Positions 24,419-33,975 of a stretch of 64,000 nt of DNA are shown here, piece by piece (position 1 is the first letter of the stretch; each line of letters opens with the position of its first letter). The stretch lies in NCBI GenBank assembly GCA_029213305.1, contig JARGPA010000012.1:1-64000 (forward strand). The letters run 5' to 3'. Origin of the DNA: Phycisphaerales bacterium. GTDB lineage: Bacteria > Planctomycetota > Phycisphaerae > Phycisphaerales > UBA1924. A model generated the notes under the pieces. That model ran no database searches and had not been told where the DNA came from. It saw only the letters and a list, made by a program, of their open reading frames with translations. Both the position numbers and the translations under genes were made by a program.

Positions 24419-26806
24419 ATGAATCATCAACAACTAAAGATCAGTTTAGCAATGAGCACCGCACTGCTTTGCTCACTTGCAGGGAGTGCCCACGCTGCGG
24501 AACCAGATGCGCAAGCAAACTTGCGTAGTGTTCAAGTCGCGTCGATCGCTCAACGGACGCTCCAGCTTCAACCTGGCGATGATCAAGTTCTATCTGCAGC
24601 GTCTCAGCGCCCGATTGAGTTTGTCGAGATCCCGAACGATCGCACCTTTACTGGACAACTTCTTGTTCATTCGAAGAATGGAAAACACAAGCGAGCAACA
24701 GATCGGGTCTCTGCACTTATAGTTCAATCGAGCGAGTTCGTCAATGAGTATGTTGTTGATGTGCCCGCTGGAATGAGTGAAGGGGAACTTGCGGCGATTC
24801 TCATCGCGACAGATGATTACGAGTTCGTTGAACCAAACTGGCTTCGTTACCCTGCTGTGATTCCAAACGATTCACAGTACAACTCAAGTTGGCAACATAC
24901 TCGAATACAATCAGCATCAGCGTGGGATCTCAACACTGGGAGTTCAGACATCATCGTTGCGGTTTGTGATTCCGGTGTTGATCTAGATCATCCTGATTTG
25001 AGCCCATCTTTGATTACGGGTTACAACTCAGCATCTCGCCGAACTCAAGCAAACGGCGGCGATGTAAATGACATCAACGGACACGGGACCTTCGTCTCTG
25101 GTTGCGCCGCAGCGAAAGGGAACAACAATCGTGGAGTCGTTGGTGTTGGGTGGGATTTCTCACTAATGCCAATCCGAGTGACAAACAACACGAACGGCAC
25201 TGCGAGTTCATTCGACATTCTTGATGGCGCTCGATGGGCGGCCCTCAACGGTGCTCATGTCGTCAACGCGAGTTTCTCGGGGGGAACATCCGCGTCGAAT
25301 AACTCAACCGGCGCTTATCTCAAAACACTCGGCGCTCTTTTGTTCTGGGCATCAGGTAATGACGGATCGTTTATCTCTCCGAATCGTCCGGATGTGGTGA
25401 TTGTTGGTTCGACAACATCATCGGATAACCGATCAGGATTCAGCAACTTTGGTCCTGCGGTTGATATTTCCGCTCCAGGTTCAAGTGTTCGTTCTACACG
25501 CAACGGCGGAACCTATGGCAATGGTTCTGGGACGAGCTATGCATCCCCGATTGCGGCGGGTGTTGGAGCAATGATCTATGCGGTGAACCCTGATTTCTCA
25601 GCAAATGATGTCCAAGACATTCTATACAACAGCGCTGATGACCTTGGCGCACCAGGGCGCGATGATTCCTTCGGCCGAGGACGAGTAAACACACGAAACG
25701 CGATAGAGTTTGCCCAATCCTACATCCGTCCAACCGAAGCGCCGATCGCGGAATCATTCGAATCCGTCGATTGGCAAGACCTGTTTGTTGCAACATCTGG
25801 ATCAATCGAATCTGAAGGATCAGCGCAAGCTCCAGACGGATCGAGCGTTCTTAAACTCGACAACAGTGACGTGGCTTCAACAGTTGCGCTTGCCGGCCGC
25901 TCTTTGAGCGATAGTGCAGTGCTTAGTTTTATGCTTCTTTCACAGAGTATCGAGGATGGCGAAACGCTTGAAGTTCAATATCTAGAAAACCCTGAGTCAC
26001 AAGCAAACACTTGGACCACACTCGCGAGCATCACCGGGCAAGGATTAAGCTCAAACGAGTTTGTACCATTCGATATCCTGCTTCCCCCAACATATGAATG
26101 GCATGGCGTAAAAATCCGATTCGTTGCAAACGGATCAGATTCAAGCGATGTTTGGATGATCGATCAATTTTCAATCGACTTACTCGAAGATTCCATAGCG
26201 CCATTAGAAGACAATTTCGAGTCTGGAATCATTTCTGCAACACGTTGGGAATCCGTTGATGGCGCATCGGTATCATTTGTTGAAGACTCATTCCAGATGC
26301 AACTCGACGATTCAAATGAAGTAGAATCACGAGATATCCCACTCGACCAGTTTGGGATCGTTCCTGCTTACATTCGATTTGAAGCATCCTCAGATAACAA
26401 TGTCTCTGGATCTGATGTGTTACTTGTTGAGGTGTTCAACATTGCAAACAACTGGATCACTGCTGGGAGCGTAATCGCAAGCGACTTGTCATCAAGCCCT
26501 CAGCTCTTTGAGTTTGATGTGCCCATTACTGCGATTGCAATCCCAGATATGCAACTGCGTCTGAGCGCGAGCACATCTGGAAGTTTCTATGTTGATAATG
26601 TATATGTGGGAGTCGACCAGCTCACAGGCGGGTGCAGCGATGCAGACTTTGCAGAGCCCTATGGATCTCTCAACTTCTTTGATATTTCTGCGTACCTCAG
26701 CGCGTTTTCTGCACAAGACACCAGCGCAGATATCAACAATGATGGAAGCTTGAACTTCTTCGACATCTCTGACTATCTCCAAGTATTCAGTGAGGGTTGC
26801 CCGTAA
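24419..26806 (+). CDS. Subtilisin-like serine protease with dockerin-like tail (copy 2)
   Basis: A 795-residue paralogue of the preceding protease. The ATG at 24419 was chosen because AAGGAG lies 12 nt upstream and a clean signal peptide follows (MNHQQLKISLAMSTALLCSL, then AGSAHAA). Catalytic residues are Asp in CDSGVDLDHPDL, His in INGHGTFVSGCAAA and Ser in GTSYASPIAAGVGAM. Two sandwich repeats follow as in copy 1, then a dockerin-like pair of which the first has lost the DxNxDG loop (DADFAEPYGSLNFFDISAYL) and the second is intact. It ends in GCP and a strong terminator follows. The tandem arrangement points to local duplication followed by divergence. Confidence 0.92.
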   Translation: MNHQQLKISLAMSTALLCSLAGSAHAAEPDAQANLRSVQVASIAQRTLQLQPGDDQVLSAASQRPIEFVEIPNDRTFTGQLLVHSKNGKHKRATDRVSALIVQSSEFVNEYVVDVPAGMSEGELAAILIATDDYEFVEPNWLRYPAVIPNDSQYNSSWQHTRIQSASAWDLNTGSSDIIVAVCDSGVDLDHPDLSPSLITGYNSASRRTQANGGDVNDINGHGTFVSGCAAAKGNNNRGVVGVGWDFSLMPIRVTNNTNGTASSFDILDGARWAALNGAHVVNASFSGGTSASNNSTGAYLKTLGALLFWASGNDGSFISPNRPDVVIVGSTTSSDNRSGFSNFGPAVDISAPGSSVRSTRNGGTYGNGSGTSYASPIAAGVGAMIYAVNPDFSANDVQDILYNSADDLGAPGRDDSFGRGRVNTRNAIEFAQSYIRPTEAPIAESFESVDWQDLFVATSGSIESEGSAQAPDGSSVLKLDNSDVASTVALAGRSLSDSAVLSFMLLSQSIEDGETLEVQYLENPESQANTWTTLASITGQGLSSNEFVPFDILLPPTYEWHGVKIRFVANGSDSSDVWMIDQFSIDLLEDSIAPLEDNFESGIISATRWESVDGASVSFVEDSFQMQLDDSNEVESRDIPLDQFGIVPAYIRFEASSDNNVSGSDVLLVEVFNIANNWITAGSVIASDLSSSPQLFEFDVPITAIAIPDMQLRLSASTSGSFYVDNVYVGVDQLTGGCSDADFAEPYGSLNFFDISAYLSAFSAQDTSADINNDGSLNFFDISDYLQVFSEGCP

Positions 26807-26830
26807 ATCGAAGTGAATAAACAAAAGAAT

Positions 26831-26858
26831 AAACCGACCCGCATGGGTCGGTTTTTTT
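26831..26858 (+). terminator. Rho-independent terminator between convergent genes
   Basis: AACCGACCC-GCAT-GGGTCGGTT followed by a T-run; the minus strand also has an A/T-rich flank, so it may serve the convergent gene ending at 26879 too. Confidence 0.88.
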
Positions 26859-26878
26859 ATTGGGATATGAACATGTTG

Positions 26879-28420
26879 TTACGGACAGCCGTGTGCGAAC
26901 ACCGCGAGGAAGTCACTTACATCAAAGAAGTTGAACTCTCCATCTCCCGTCAAATCTGCGATTGACTCATGGTTTCCAAACGAATTCAAGAATGTAGAAA
27001 CATCAAAGAAGTTGAGTTGAAAATCAAAGTTCATATCAGCCCGATTACATGGAGGACCACCTAACCTACCGTTAGGATTCACTCGTTGAGCAACGACAAG
27101 ATCATTCAATCCTTCGCCGTCTGCTTGCCATGTTATGATGATTCCATCACCTGAGTTTTTTGCTTGAACAGCGCTTGTTGGCCCTTGAGTTGAAACGACC
27201 CATTGCTCGGGTTGGAGTTGGCCATCAGCAGAAACATTGTGCATGACGACTCCGGACTTGCCTCCGATGACTGTAGAGAGTTGGTTGTTATTCCACACAA
27301 CATCAAAGTCATCAAAGATCCGATCTATCAATCCTATCTCAACACCTTCATCACCCCAGAGCTTGTCACCATCGAGTGTCATTCGTTGTGCACGGAGTGT
27401 CATCTCATCCAAGAATCCATCGCGCCAAACTATGAATAAGTCACCTGATTGCGGATCAGTATTAACATTCACAAAGTACTGGCGCCGTGTGCCTTCAGAT
27501 ATTCTTACACCCTCGATCGGAAATGTGAGATTTCGATCCTGATCAATGCGCTGAATCAACGAAGGAACTGGGGTGCTTGCAGTTTCAGTCCCCTTGGTCC
27601 AAACGAGGATGGCGCCACCTTGTCCGTCAGGAACCGCAACAGGATCTGTATGACGAGAGCTTGGAACACCTGGAGGTGCCTCTACAAGATATAACGGTTC
27701 GTCCCAACTTGTCGTTCCGTCATCAGCGATGTGCATCACTGTGATGAGACGTGTATATGTCAAAGGGCGATCCCAAAATATAAATGCTCCACCAGTCAAA
27801 TCAGGGACAATACTAAATACTCGAAAGTTTGCACTGATGGCAGAGAAACTTGTAGTCGAATCCCAAACTGTCTCTCCGATTCCATTCACTCTATCAACAT
27901 TGATCATGTTAAACCCGCGCGAGACAACCATAACATCACCGTTGGATAATGTTGCAAGCCCCCCGAGTGCGAGTTCGACTTGAGAAGGAGAAGAGAATCC
28001 ATTTTCCCACTCCAACAAACCATCAGTTTGATATCGCTGAACAGGGAACTCTAAGATTCCCGATTGCGCTCTGCTAACTGCGACACTACTACCGATAGCA
28101 GTCATCATCGGGGGAAGTGTAAAACCGCAAGTTGGATCGTCTTGAACAAGGAGTCCTTCGTTGATCAGTAGGGTTCCATCAAACCCAACTCGTTGGAGTC
28201 GGACTTGTCCGCCGCAGAAGCTGTCTTGCCATGAAATCCAGGAGGCTTGATCGTCTGTTGTCACAATCGACAATCGAGGACCAAAGACTCCTTCTGCAAA
28301 CCCAACGACTAAGGGCGAGTCAGGGGATGTCGGCCAATCTGCGTTTGCTGTGCCTACTAACCCGGCGACAAGACCAAACCCCGCAATGAACAAACTTTGT
28401 TTTCGAATGATACGCGACAT
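26879..28420 (-). CDS. Secreted protein with dockerin-like tail
   Basis: A 513-residue exported protein with a signal peptide (residues 1-27, ending GTANA). The body reads like a beta-propeller of loosely repeated strands (LQRVGFDGTLLINEGLLVQD, VQRYQTDGLLEWENG, QRMTLDGDKLWGDEGVEI), each with a GTxLW-like turn. The C-terminus has two dockerin-like units (DMNFDFQLNFFDVSTFL, DLTGDGEFNFFDVSDFL) and ends GCP. It is convergent with the second subtilase. No catalytic motif; function unknown. Confidence 0.75.
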   Translation of the reverse strand: MSRIIRKQSLFIAGFGLVAGLVGTANADWPTSPDSPLVVGFAEGVFGPRLSIVTTDDQASWISWQDSFCGGQVRLQRVGFDGTLLINEGLLVQDDPTCGFTLPPMMTAIGSSVAVSRAQSGILEFPVQRYQTDGLLEWENGFSSPSQVELALGGLATLSNGDVMVVSRGFNMINVDRVNGIGETVWDSTTSFSAISANFRVFSIVPDLTGGAFIFWDRPLTYTRLITVMHIADDGTTSWDEPLYLVEAPPGVPSSRHTDPVAVPDGQGGAILVWTKGTETASTPVPSLIQRIDQDRNLTFPIEGVRISEGTRRQYFVNVNTDPQSGDLFIVWRDGFLDEMTLRAQRMTLDGDKLWGDEGVEIGLIDRIFDDFDVVWNNNQLSTVIGGKSGVVMHNVSADGQLQPEQWVVSTQGPTSAVQAKNSGDGIIITWQADGEGLNDLVVAQRVNPNGRLGGPPCNRADMNFDFQLNFFDVSTFLNSFGNHESIADLTGDGEFNFFDVSDFLAVFAHGCP

Positions 28421-28520
28421 CGTTACCCTTTCGTGTTCAGATTATTGAGAACCTTATCACTCCAAGATATCGAGTATCAGTGCAACATCTTTCCCACTCT
28501 TTGGTGGGGGCGCTAACAGA

Positions 28521-29570
28521 TCATGGACATCCGATCGCGTACTGTGCAAGGAACTCAGATACATCGAAGAAGTTGAACTCGCCGTCAGATGTGAAATCCG
28601 CAACTGGATCTTGATTCGAAAACGCGTTCAAGAATGCACTGACATCAAAGAAATTCAGTTCTCCATCATTGTTTAAATCTGCTACCAAACAGTTTTGAGC
28701 AGCCTCGTCAATCACCAATGTCACCGCGTCCCAGGTTGATTCGCCTTCAATGACTCCAAGATCAAATGCTGAACCATTCGAAGGATCAATTGTGTAGAGA
28801 TGACTTGAAATCTCTTCAAACACATCGGGAGAGACTTCGTCGTATCCTTGAATCACTGCATAGAGAGTTCCGTCACTTGCGAAATCTAATCCGGTTTCAA
28901 ACTGAGGATTAAACCCGATTCCAAAGACAGATGTCTCCGAAGCAATCGAGTTGTTATCGAGATCCAGTTCAACTAATCGAACAGATCCACCTGCAGTGAG
29001 TGACAACCCCATGATTGCTCCCGGGGTTAGTGTTGGATGATGTTCAGGAACTGTTGCGAGTGATGTGAGCACATTCGTTAAAATATTGTGAACTGAAATG
29101 ACTGCGCCCGATACCGCGTCTGCTTGAACAATGCGAACGAACGCGCCAACAGTTGCAGTGACATAGATTACCGAACCATCGTTCGAGTATGTCATTCCTG
29201 CAACACCTGAATCCATAAATCCGATTGAATCGATCAGTGCGTTCCCGCCGTTGATTGTGTCGATGATCCGAAGTGCATTTGTAGTGTTCTCAAACGCAAC
29301 GAGTTCAGAAGTGCCCGGCCGAATGTCGGCGCCGCCAAATCGGAGATTCATCCCAGCAAGGGGCAATGCGGTGACATTGCTTGGATCCGACAAATCGACT
29401 AGACCAACTGAGGTTAACTCAATCCCTGGTGCTCCAAAGAACCCTGAACCTTCAATGATATATGCATTCAACGGATCATTCGATGGCCCAGCAAAAGCGA
29501 ATCCCGTTGTCAATGCACATGCAGCCAATGAACATAAAAAATCTGTCTTCGTGTGAATCATATTTTTCAT
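28521..29570 (-). CDS. Secreted DUF4394-like protein with dockerin-like tail
   Basis: A 349-residue exported protein. Signal peptide to about residue 28 (TTGFAFA), then repeated strands describing a beta-propeller, with DIRPGTSELVAFENTTNALR and ETGLDFASDGTLYAVIQG resembling DUF4394/NHL-type blades. Two intact dockerin-like units close the protein (DLNNDGELNFFDVSAFLNAF, DFTSDGEFNFFDVSEFL), ending GCP. Its ATG overlaps the stop of the upstream propeller gene (ATGA), so the two are co-translated. No enzymatic role visible. Confidence 0.72.
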   Translation of the reverse strand: MKNMIHTKTDFLCSLAACALTTGFAFAGPSNDPLNAYIIEGSGFFGAPGIELTSVGLVDLSDPSNVTALPLAGMNLRFGGADIRPGTSELVAFENTTNALRIIDTINGGNALIDSIGFMDSGVAGMTYSNDGSVIYVTATVGAFVRIVQADAVSGAVISVHNILTNVLTSLATVPEHHPTLTPGAIMGLSLTAGGSVRLVELDLDNNSIASETSVFGIGFNPQFETGLDFASDGTLYAVIQGYDEVSPDVFEEISSHLYTIDPSNGSAFDLGVIEGESTWDAVTLVIDEAAQNCLVADLNNDGELNFFDVSAFLNAFSNQDPVADFTSDGEFNFFDVSEFLAQYAIGCP

Positions 29571-30640
29571 CGTGACACCCCACTCTTTGAATGATCACCC
29601 CTGTTGTTTACTCGATACAAACCCAACTCGTCTTCAACTGCTTGAGTACGAGTCCGAGGATCGGGATCAGGAAATGTGATGGGTTCACGATCTACTCGTA
29701 GCTCTGGATCATCGTGCAACAACCCCGGAGGCGGCGAAAACCGTGTGATGTATCTAAATCCTTCTCCAGATGCTTGAGTCTCCACAACCAAACCCGCTCT
29801 TGTTACTTCATAAACACCAGTGGTTGTCGTTACGAGTAGATTCCCGTTTCCAAGTTCAAATACACCTCGAAACAATGTCAACGAACCTGGTTGGTATTGC
29901 CCTACCAGTTGACCGTCCGGTGCGAACTCAAGAATGTAATCTGTTGAGAAAGCGGTTACGAGTAGATTGCCGTTGGTTGCGATTGCCATCTGTTGGGGAA
30001 AATCCAGGTTTGGAACTTCAAAGGAGCTTGTAAATCGTTCATTGAACTTTCCTTCGAGTGTGTAACGAACAATCTTGTCTTGCCCTTCGTCAGCGACAAG
30101 TATCTCACCGTTGTATTCGATGACATCGAAAGGCCCACGGATCCCACCGTACCGATTGAATGCGAAATCAGTTTCTTCTGACCCGTCAGTAGGGTTTAGT
30201 CTTTTTACATTCTTCTGAGAAACGACTAAGTCATTGAGTCGGCCGTTGTTTGTGACGAGTACATCTCCCGCGTCGGGTCCTTGAGTGAGCACATGCCCGC
30301 CTCGAATGTTGTCCATGATGTTGGTATCACGAGTACCGCCCAACGAGAAGATACCAACAAAGGTACCGTCTGCATTAAACTCTGACACAACATCTGCGAA
30401 CTGATCGCAGATAAGGATTGAACCACTCGATGAAATCAGCGCTTCGAGTGGTCGATCAAATACATCGATTCCATTGTCTGATCCTGGATCCGTGATGAAC
30501 GCGTTATCGATCATCGAACCGTCTTCAGCTGAGAATACCCAAACTGATTGATTCAATGAGTTTGGTATCAAGACAACATCTTGAGACAACGCGTGTGAAC
30601 AAGTGTTTAATGCTGCAAATGCAACTAAATATCGGACCAT
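29567..30640 (-). CDS. Secreted NHL-like beta-propeller protein
   Basis: A 357-residue protein with a short signal peptide (MVRYLVAFAALNTCSHALSQ) and several NHL-like blades, for example NGIDVFDRPLEALISSSGSI, GPFDVIEYNGEILVADEGQD and FPQQMAIATNGNLLVTAF. Such propellers bind ligands or proteins. Unlike its neighbours it has no dockerin-like tail and ends in a charged segment. It is translationally coupled to the dockerin-tailed gene downstream, which may supply the anchor. Confidence 0.75.
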   Translation of the reverse strand: MVRYLVAFAALNTCSHALSQDVVLIPNSLNQSVWVFSAEDGSMIDNAFITDPGSDNGIDVFDRPLEALISSSGSILICDQFADVVSEFNADGTFVGIFSLGGTRDTNIMDNIRGGHVLTQGPDAGDVLVTNNGRLNDLVVSQKNVKRLNPTDGSEETDFAFNRYGGIRGPFDVIEYNGEILVADEGQDKIVRYTLEGKFNERFTSSFEVPNLDFPQQMAIATNGNLLVTAFSTDYILEFAPDGQLVGQYQPGSLTLFRGVFELGNGNLLVTTTTGVYEVTRAGLVVETQASGEGFRYITRFSPPPGLLHDDPELRVDREPITFPDPDPRTRTQAVEDELGLYRVNNRGDHSKSGVSR

Positions 30641-30712
30641 AACAACTTCTCTCTGTAAGTAGACAACAAATTATTGTAACTGAGTGCATGGTATCACTCT
30701 TCTCTATTGGTG

Positions 30713-30746
30713 CAAGAAAAAACACGCCGAGCGCGAAGCTGGTGTG
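30713..30746 (-). terminator. Probable terminator after the metalloprotease gene
   Basis: On the minus strand AACACACC-AGC pairs imperfectly with GCT-C-GGCGTGTT and is followed by TTTTTTC. It lies 30 nt past the stop of the gene at 30778. Confidence 0.65.
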
Positions 30747-30777
30747 TTTGAATTTTGACTTTGACTTAATGTTGTGA

Positions 30778-33531
30778 TTAGTCGTTTCGTTGATACGCTG
30801 CTTCGAGCGCACGCTCGATTCGTTCACTTGCATCTCGCAGATGCGCCGCACTGTAATCATCAATCCCATTTGCTTTTGCATAAAGCATGATTCGGTTTTT
30901 AATAATAACGAGATCCTGTCTTGCAAGTGATTGAATTGTTCTCCCAGAAGCGCCTGGCCAACGCATTCCCGTTGCAAGATTGATCATACGGGATAGATGC
31001 TCCATTTGAAGATTTCGTTCGAGTTGTCCAATCAAAGGCGAACGATTACTGTACGATTTGTTTGGATCTGGTAAATCCCAGATTGAGTCTCGCATGGCTG
31101 CAAAGATTTCAGGAACTGTGATTGCATCTTCCCCCTCAGGAGTGCGCAACTCATTATCCATAATCATTGATAATCGATTTGGATTCATGAGCCCAGTCAT
31201 CGCAGACGCTTGAATCGCAAACACACTACGAGCGATTGGCCAAGCATGTGCCGTGCCGTACCCTTCGTCGTACCAGTTATCACTCTGAAGATGCGAGATC
31301 GTATTTGGATCGAGTCCGAAAGATGAACTTACAAATGCATGATCAATGATGAACTGTACTGCTCTTCGTTGTTGATCCGCGTCAACAGGTCGAACCGGCG
31401 CGGGCGCGTCTGGATCGCCCTTCATTGATCTCTGGATATGCGCTCCGCCTACCCAGTGCATTGCCATGTTGACTGCGCCTGATTGCATCCCGAGGAGCTG
31501 TTGGAAGGTTTGTCTTGCTTTTTGCCAACTCTCTCCTTCCTTCACTGCTTTTTCGAGCAGTTCAGCTCTTGCTTTGTTCACAAAACGAATTCGTTCTTCT
31601 GCGAAATCGATAGAGTCTCTACCGAGATCCCATGTCTTTGCTTGAGGATCAGGAGAGAACTGACCGTCTTCTGCCATGTATGCGTGTGCAGGTTCCGCGG
31701 CACGCTGCGCAACTTCCTTGGGATCTCCAAAGGTATAGTTCCATTCGATTGCCCACATGTCATATGGACCGATCGCAGTTGGAACCAACTCCCCTTGAAC
31801 AAGACCTCTCGATTCATCTTCGACGATGATATTTGACAACGCATAATCCATCACGGTTGATTGGATCGGTTCGTCAAATCCTTCGCTGTTCATCTCTGCG
31901 ATCGAATGTAATGCTGAACCCTTCCAGTTGTGCGTGAGCCCCATCGTGTGTCCAACTTCGTGCATCACAACATCACGAAGTAGTGGACCAACAAAATTCT
32001 CAGGCAACCCATCGAGCAATGTTACCTCAGCGCCAGTTTCATCACCCATCGGCGCGAACCCGCTCATACCAAGTTCCATCGCGAGTCTTGCGGATGCAAC
32101 ATTCGATGCTAACCCTGGTTGCATCAGACACATTGCTCTCCCTGTTGTCGTGTGAGGACGATGAGGTTCCCAAACCATTGGAGAGAGGGTATCGGGCGCA
32201 TCAACTAGGAGTTCTCCAACCTGCTCAGGGTTGGCGACCATCGCTTTAGTTAGCGCTGCAACGCGCTCTTGATCCCCTGGATCTGCGAGTAGAACACGAG
32301 GATCCCACTCTGGGTACTCCGCTAGCCATGCGTTGAGCTCTGGTGAAATCACACTCATCGCATTCGACGCGAGTTCTGTCTGCATGTATTGATTCGCGTA
32401 TGAACCAATAAACCCCTCGTCCATGACGATATCTGCTTCATAAATTTGTCCTGTTTCTGGATGAACATGGACAGGTCCAATCGCAAAGCCCATCCCTGCA
32501 TTAGTCCAACGAACAAATGAGTATCTACTGTCTTCTGGATCAATGTCCATGAATGCGCCACTCGCCGCGTCTTGTTGGCGCACTTCAATCGCGCCGATAA
32601 TCCCGACTTGCTCGAACGCTTTGTTCCATGCTAAAATTCCGTCCCGGACCCATCGACGATATCGCAATGGAGTCGTGTGCTCGATGTGATACACAATCGG
32701 TTCTTGCGGCGGACTCATTTTGAGTTTCGAATCCGCTTTCTGGATGTGCCAACGATTTGCGAGTCGAACAATCTGCGATGAACCGTCGTTCACTGCACGA
32801 TCTTCGTATGACTCGAAATAGATTCCAACACGACGATCCGCGTTGCGAGGTTTAAACCCCTTCGCTTTTTCAGGCATCCCAAGCGAGAAACGAACCTGAG
32901 ACATCTGGCCCCCAGCACGCGGGAGTTCGAAACCGAGTTCGATATTGTTTGGGAAGACTTTTGCTTTAGTGATCTTCGCGAGACCTGTATTTGCTCCTCT
33001 TAGGAATCGGCCGATGAACTCGCTTGAGCCTCCAAGTAGTGCACGATCGAGATCGATCACAGGCCCACCGCCTGGACCCATTGTGAGAATGGGTACAGAG
33101 AGAACAACACGATCAGTATTCACTCTTGCAACGCCTGCTTTGGATTGAGCATCGCCGCTGGTTCGGACAGAGAGATTGGGCTCGATCAACATTAGGTTGT
33201 CGCCGCGCCTTGACCAATAGACTGTTTTTGTAGGTACGCCTACCGAATCGTGCCAGATTGAATAGACACCCGATTGCGGATGACCCGCGGCGACTGTTGC
33301 GATCAGGTAGAATCGTTTACCTTCAAAGTTTTTGGGAAGTTCTGCGAGAACTTGAGCATCTTTATCGCGTGTGTAAATGGAGTAAAAAGACTTCTCGCCT
33401 GCAAGGACTGAGACTTTCTTATACCCATCAACGACCTTCTCCATTGGAGGGAACGCTGCTCCTGCGGATGAAATTAACGACGAGATCGTCAACGCACCCA
33501 GTAAATACCCCATCTTTACACGCGTATTCAT
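30778..33531 (-). CDS. Exported zinc-dependent metalloprotease (DUF5117-type)
   Basis: A 917-residue exported protein. After a signal peptide (residues 1-26) the N-terminal 280 residues match the DUF5118/DUF5117 region of planctomycete and Bacteroidetes metalloproteases (TRDKDAQVLAELPKNFEGKR, VGIYFESYEDRA). The metzincin-like zinc motif HEVGHTMGLTH has His524, Glu525, His528 and His534, and a helical C-terminal domain follows. It probably degrades proteins outside the inner membrane. It is monocistronic, with its own terminator, in a neighbourhood of other secreted proteins. Confidence 0.88.
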   Translation of the reverse strand: MNTRVKMGYLLGALTISSLISSAGAAFPPMEKVVDGYKKVSVLAGEKSFYSIYTRDKDAQVLAELPKNFEGKRFYLIATVAAGHPQSGVYSIWHDSVGVPTKTVYWSRRGDNLMLIEPNLSVRTSGDAQSKAGVARVNTDRVVLSVPILTMGPGGGPVIDLDRALLGGSSEFIGRFLRGANTGLAKITKAKVFPNNIELGFELPRAGGQMSQVRFSLGMPEKAKGFKPRNADRRVGIYFESYEDRAVNDGSSQIVRLANRWHIQKADSKLKMSPPQEPIVYHIEHTTPLRYRRWVRDGILAWNKAFEQVGIIGAIEVRQQDAASGAFMDIDPEDSRYSFVRWTNAGMGFAIGPVHVHPETGQIYEADIVMDEGFIGSYANQYMQTELASNAMSVISPELNAWLAEYPEWDPRVLLADPGDQERVAALTKAMVANPEQVGELLVDAPDTLSPMVWEPHRPHTTTGRAMCLMQPGLASNVASARLAMELGMSGFAPMGDETGAEVTLLDGLPENFVGPLLRDVVMHEVGHTMGLTHNWKGSALHSIAEMNSEGFDEPIQSTVMDYALSNIIVEDESRGLVQGELVPTAIGPYDMWAIEWNYTFGDPKEVAQRAAEPAHAYMAEDGQFSPDPQAKTWDLGRDSIDFAEERIRFVNKARAELLEKAVKEGESWQKARQTFQQLLGMQSGAVNMAMHWVGGAHIQRSMKGDPDAPAPVRPVDADQQRRAVQFIIDHAFVSSSFGLDPNTISHLQSDNWYDEGYGTAHAWPIARSVFAIQASAMTGLMNPNRLSMIMDNELRTPEGEDAITVPEIFAAMRDSIWDLPDPNKSYSNRSPLIGQLERNLQMEHLSRMINLATGMRWPGASGRTIQSLARQDLVIIKNRIMLYAKANGIDDYSAAHLRDASERIERALEAAYQRND

Positions 33532-33571
33532 TCCCTTACCTCTTTCGATGTCTGATCGTGATTCGATATTG

Positions 33572-33597
33572 AAAAACCCAGATTTGGTCTGGGTTTT
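33572..33597. terminator. Bidirectional terminator-like hairpin
   Basis: AAACCCAG-7 nt-CTGGGTTT is flanked by A-run and T-run, so it could work in either direction. It sits about 40 nt upstream of the metalloprotease start, so it should end a transcript from the 33.6-33.9 kb gap or one entering from the left. Confidence 0.6.
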
Positions 33598-33928
33598 ACC
33601 GACTACCTATCGGCATGGATGCATTGAAACTGAACAAGAACATGCGTTTGTTTCGCTCAGTTGCGAATCCAACACAATCAAAGTATCGCTGTCTACCCTG
33701 TGATCCGACCGTTATCTATCAAGTCGAGTCCATTTTGGCGCCATTGATACGCTGAACCTGGGTCAAAGGAGACAATCAGTCGTATGTCGTACACATATAC
33801 GGCTCTGAGAAATTCGACAACATATAACAATTGTTTTTTGCTAACTCTTTAATCTATCAAAGTAATACTCGTTTTATCACTTTCAAAGATCAAGTATTAC
33901 AATTGAAATAAATAACTATTGCAAAAGT
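33598..33928. other. Intergenic region bounded by two terminators
   Basis: No gene is supported; the best frame (33615-33755, plus, 46 codons) has no ribosome binding site. The stretch is AT-rich on its right side. Because terminators lie at both ends, a small RNA could be made here, but no distinct fold was found. Confidence 0.25.
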
Positions 33929-33952
33929 AAAAAACCGCCAGAACGGGCGGTT
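33929..33952 (-). terminator. Rho-independent terminator after lpdA
   Basis: On the minus strand AACCGCC-6 nt-GGCGGTT is followed by TTTTTAC, about 23 nt past the lpdA stop. Confidence 0.88.
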
Positions 33953-33975
33953 CATACATTTCGTAGATATGTCAG

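Noticed and set aside
33615-33755. A 46-codon plus-strand frame in the gap between the metalloprotease and lpdA.
   Set aside because: No ribosome binding site and no recognisable features.
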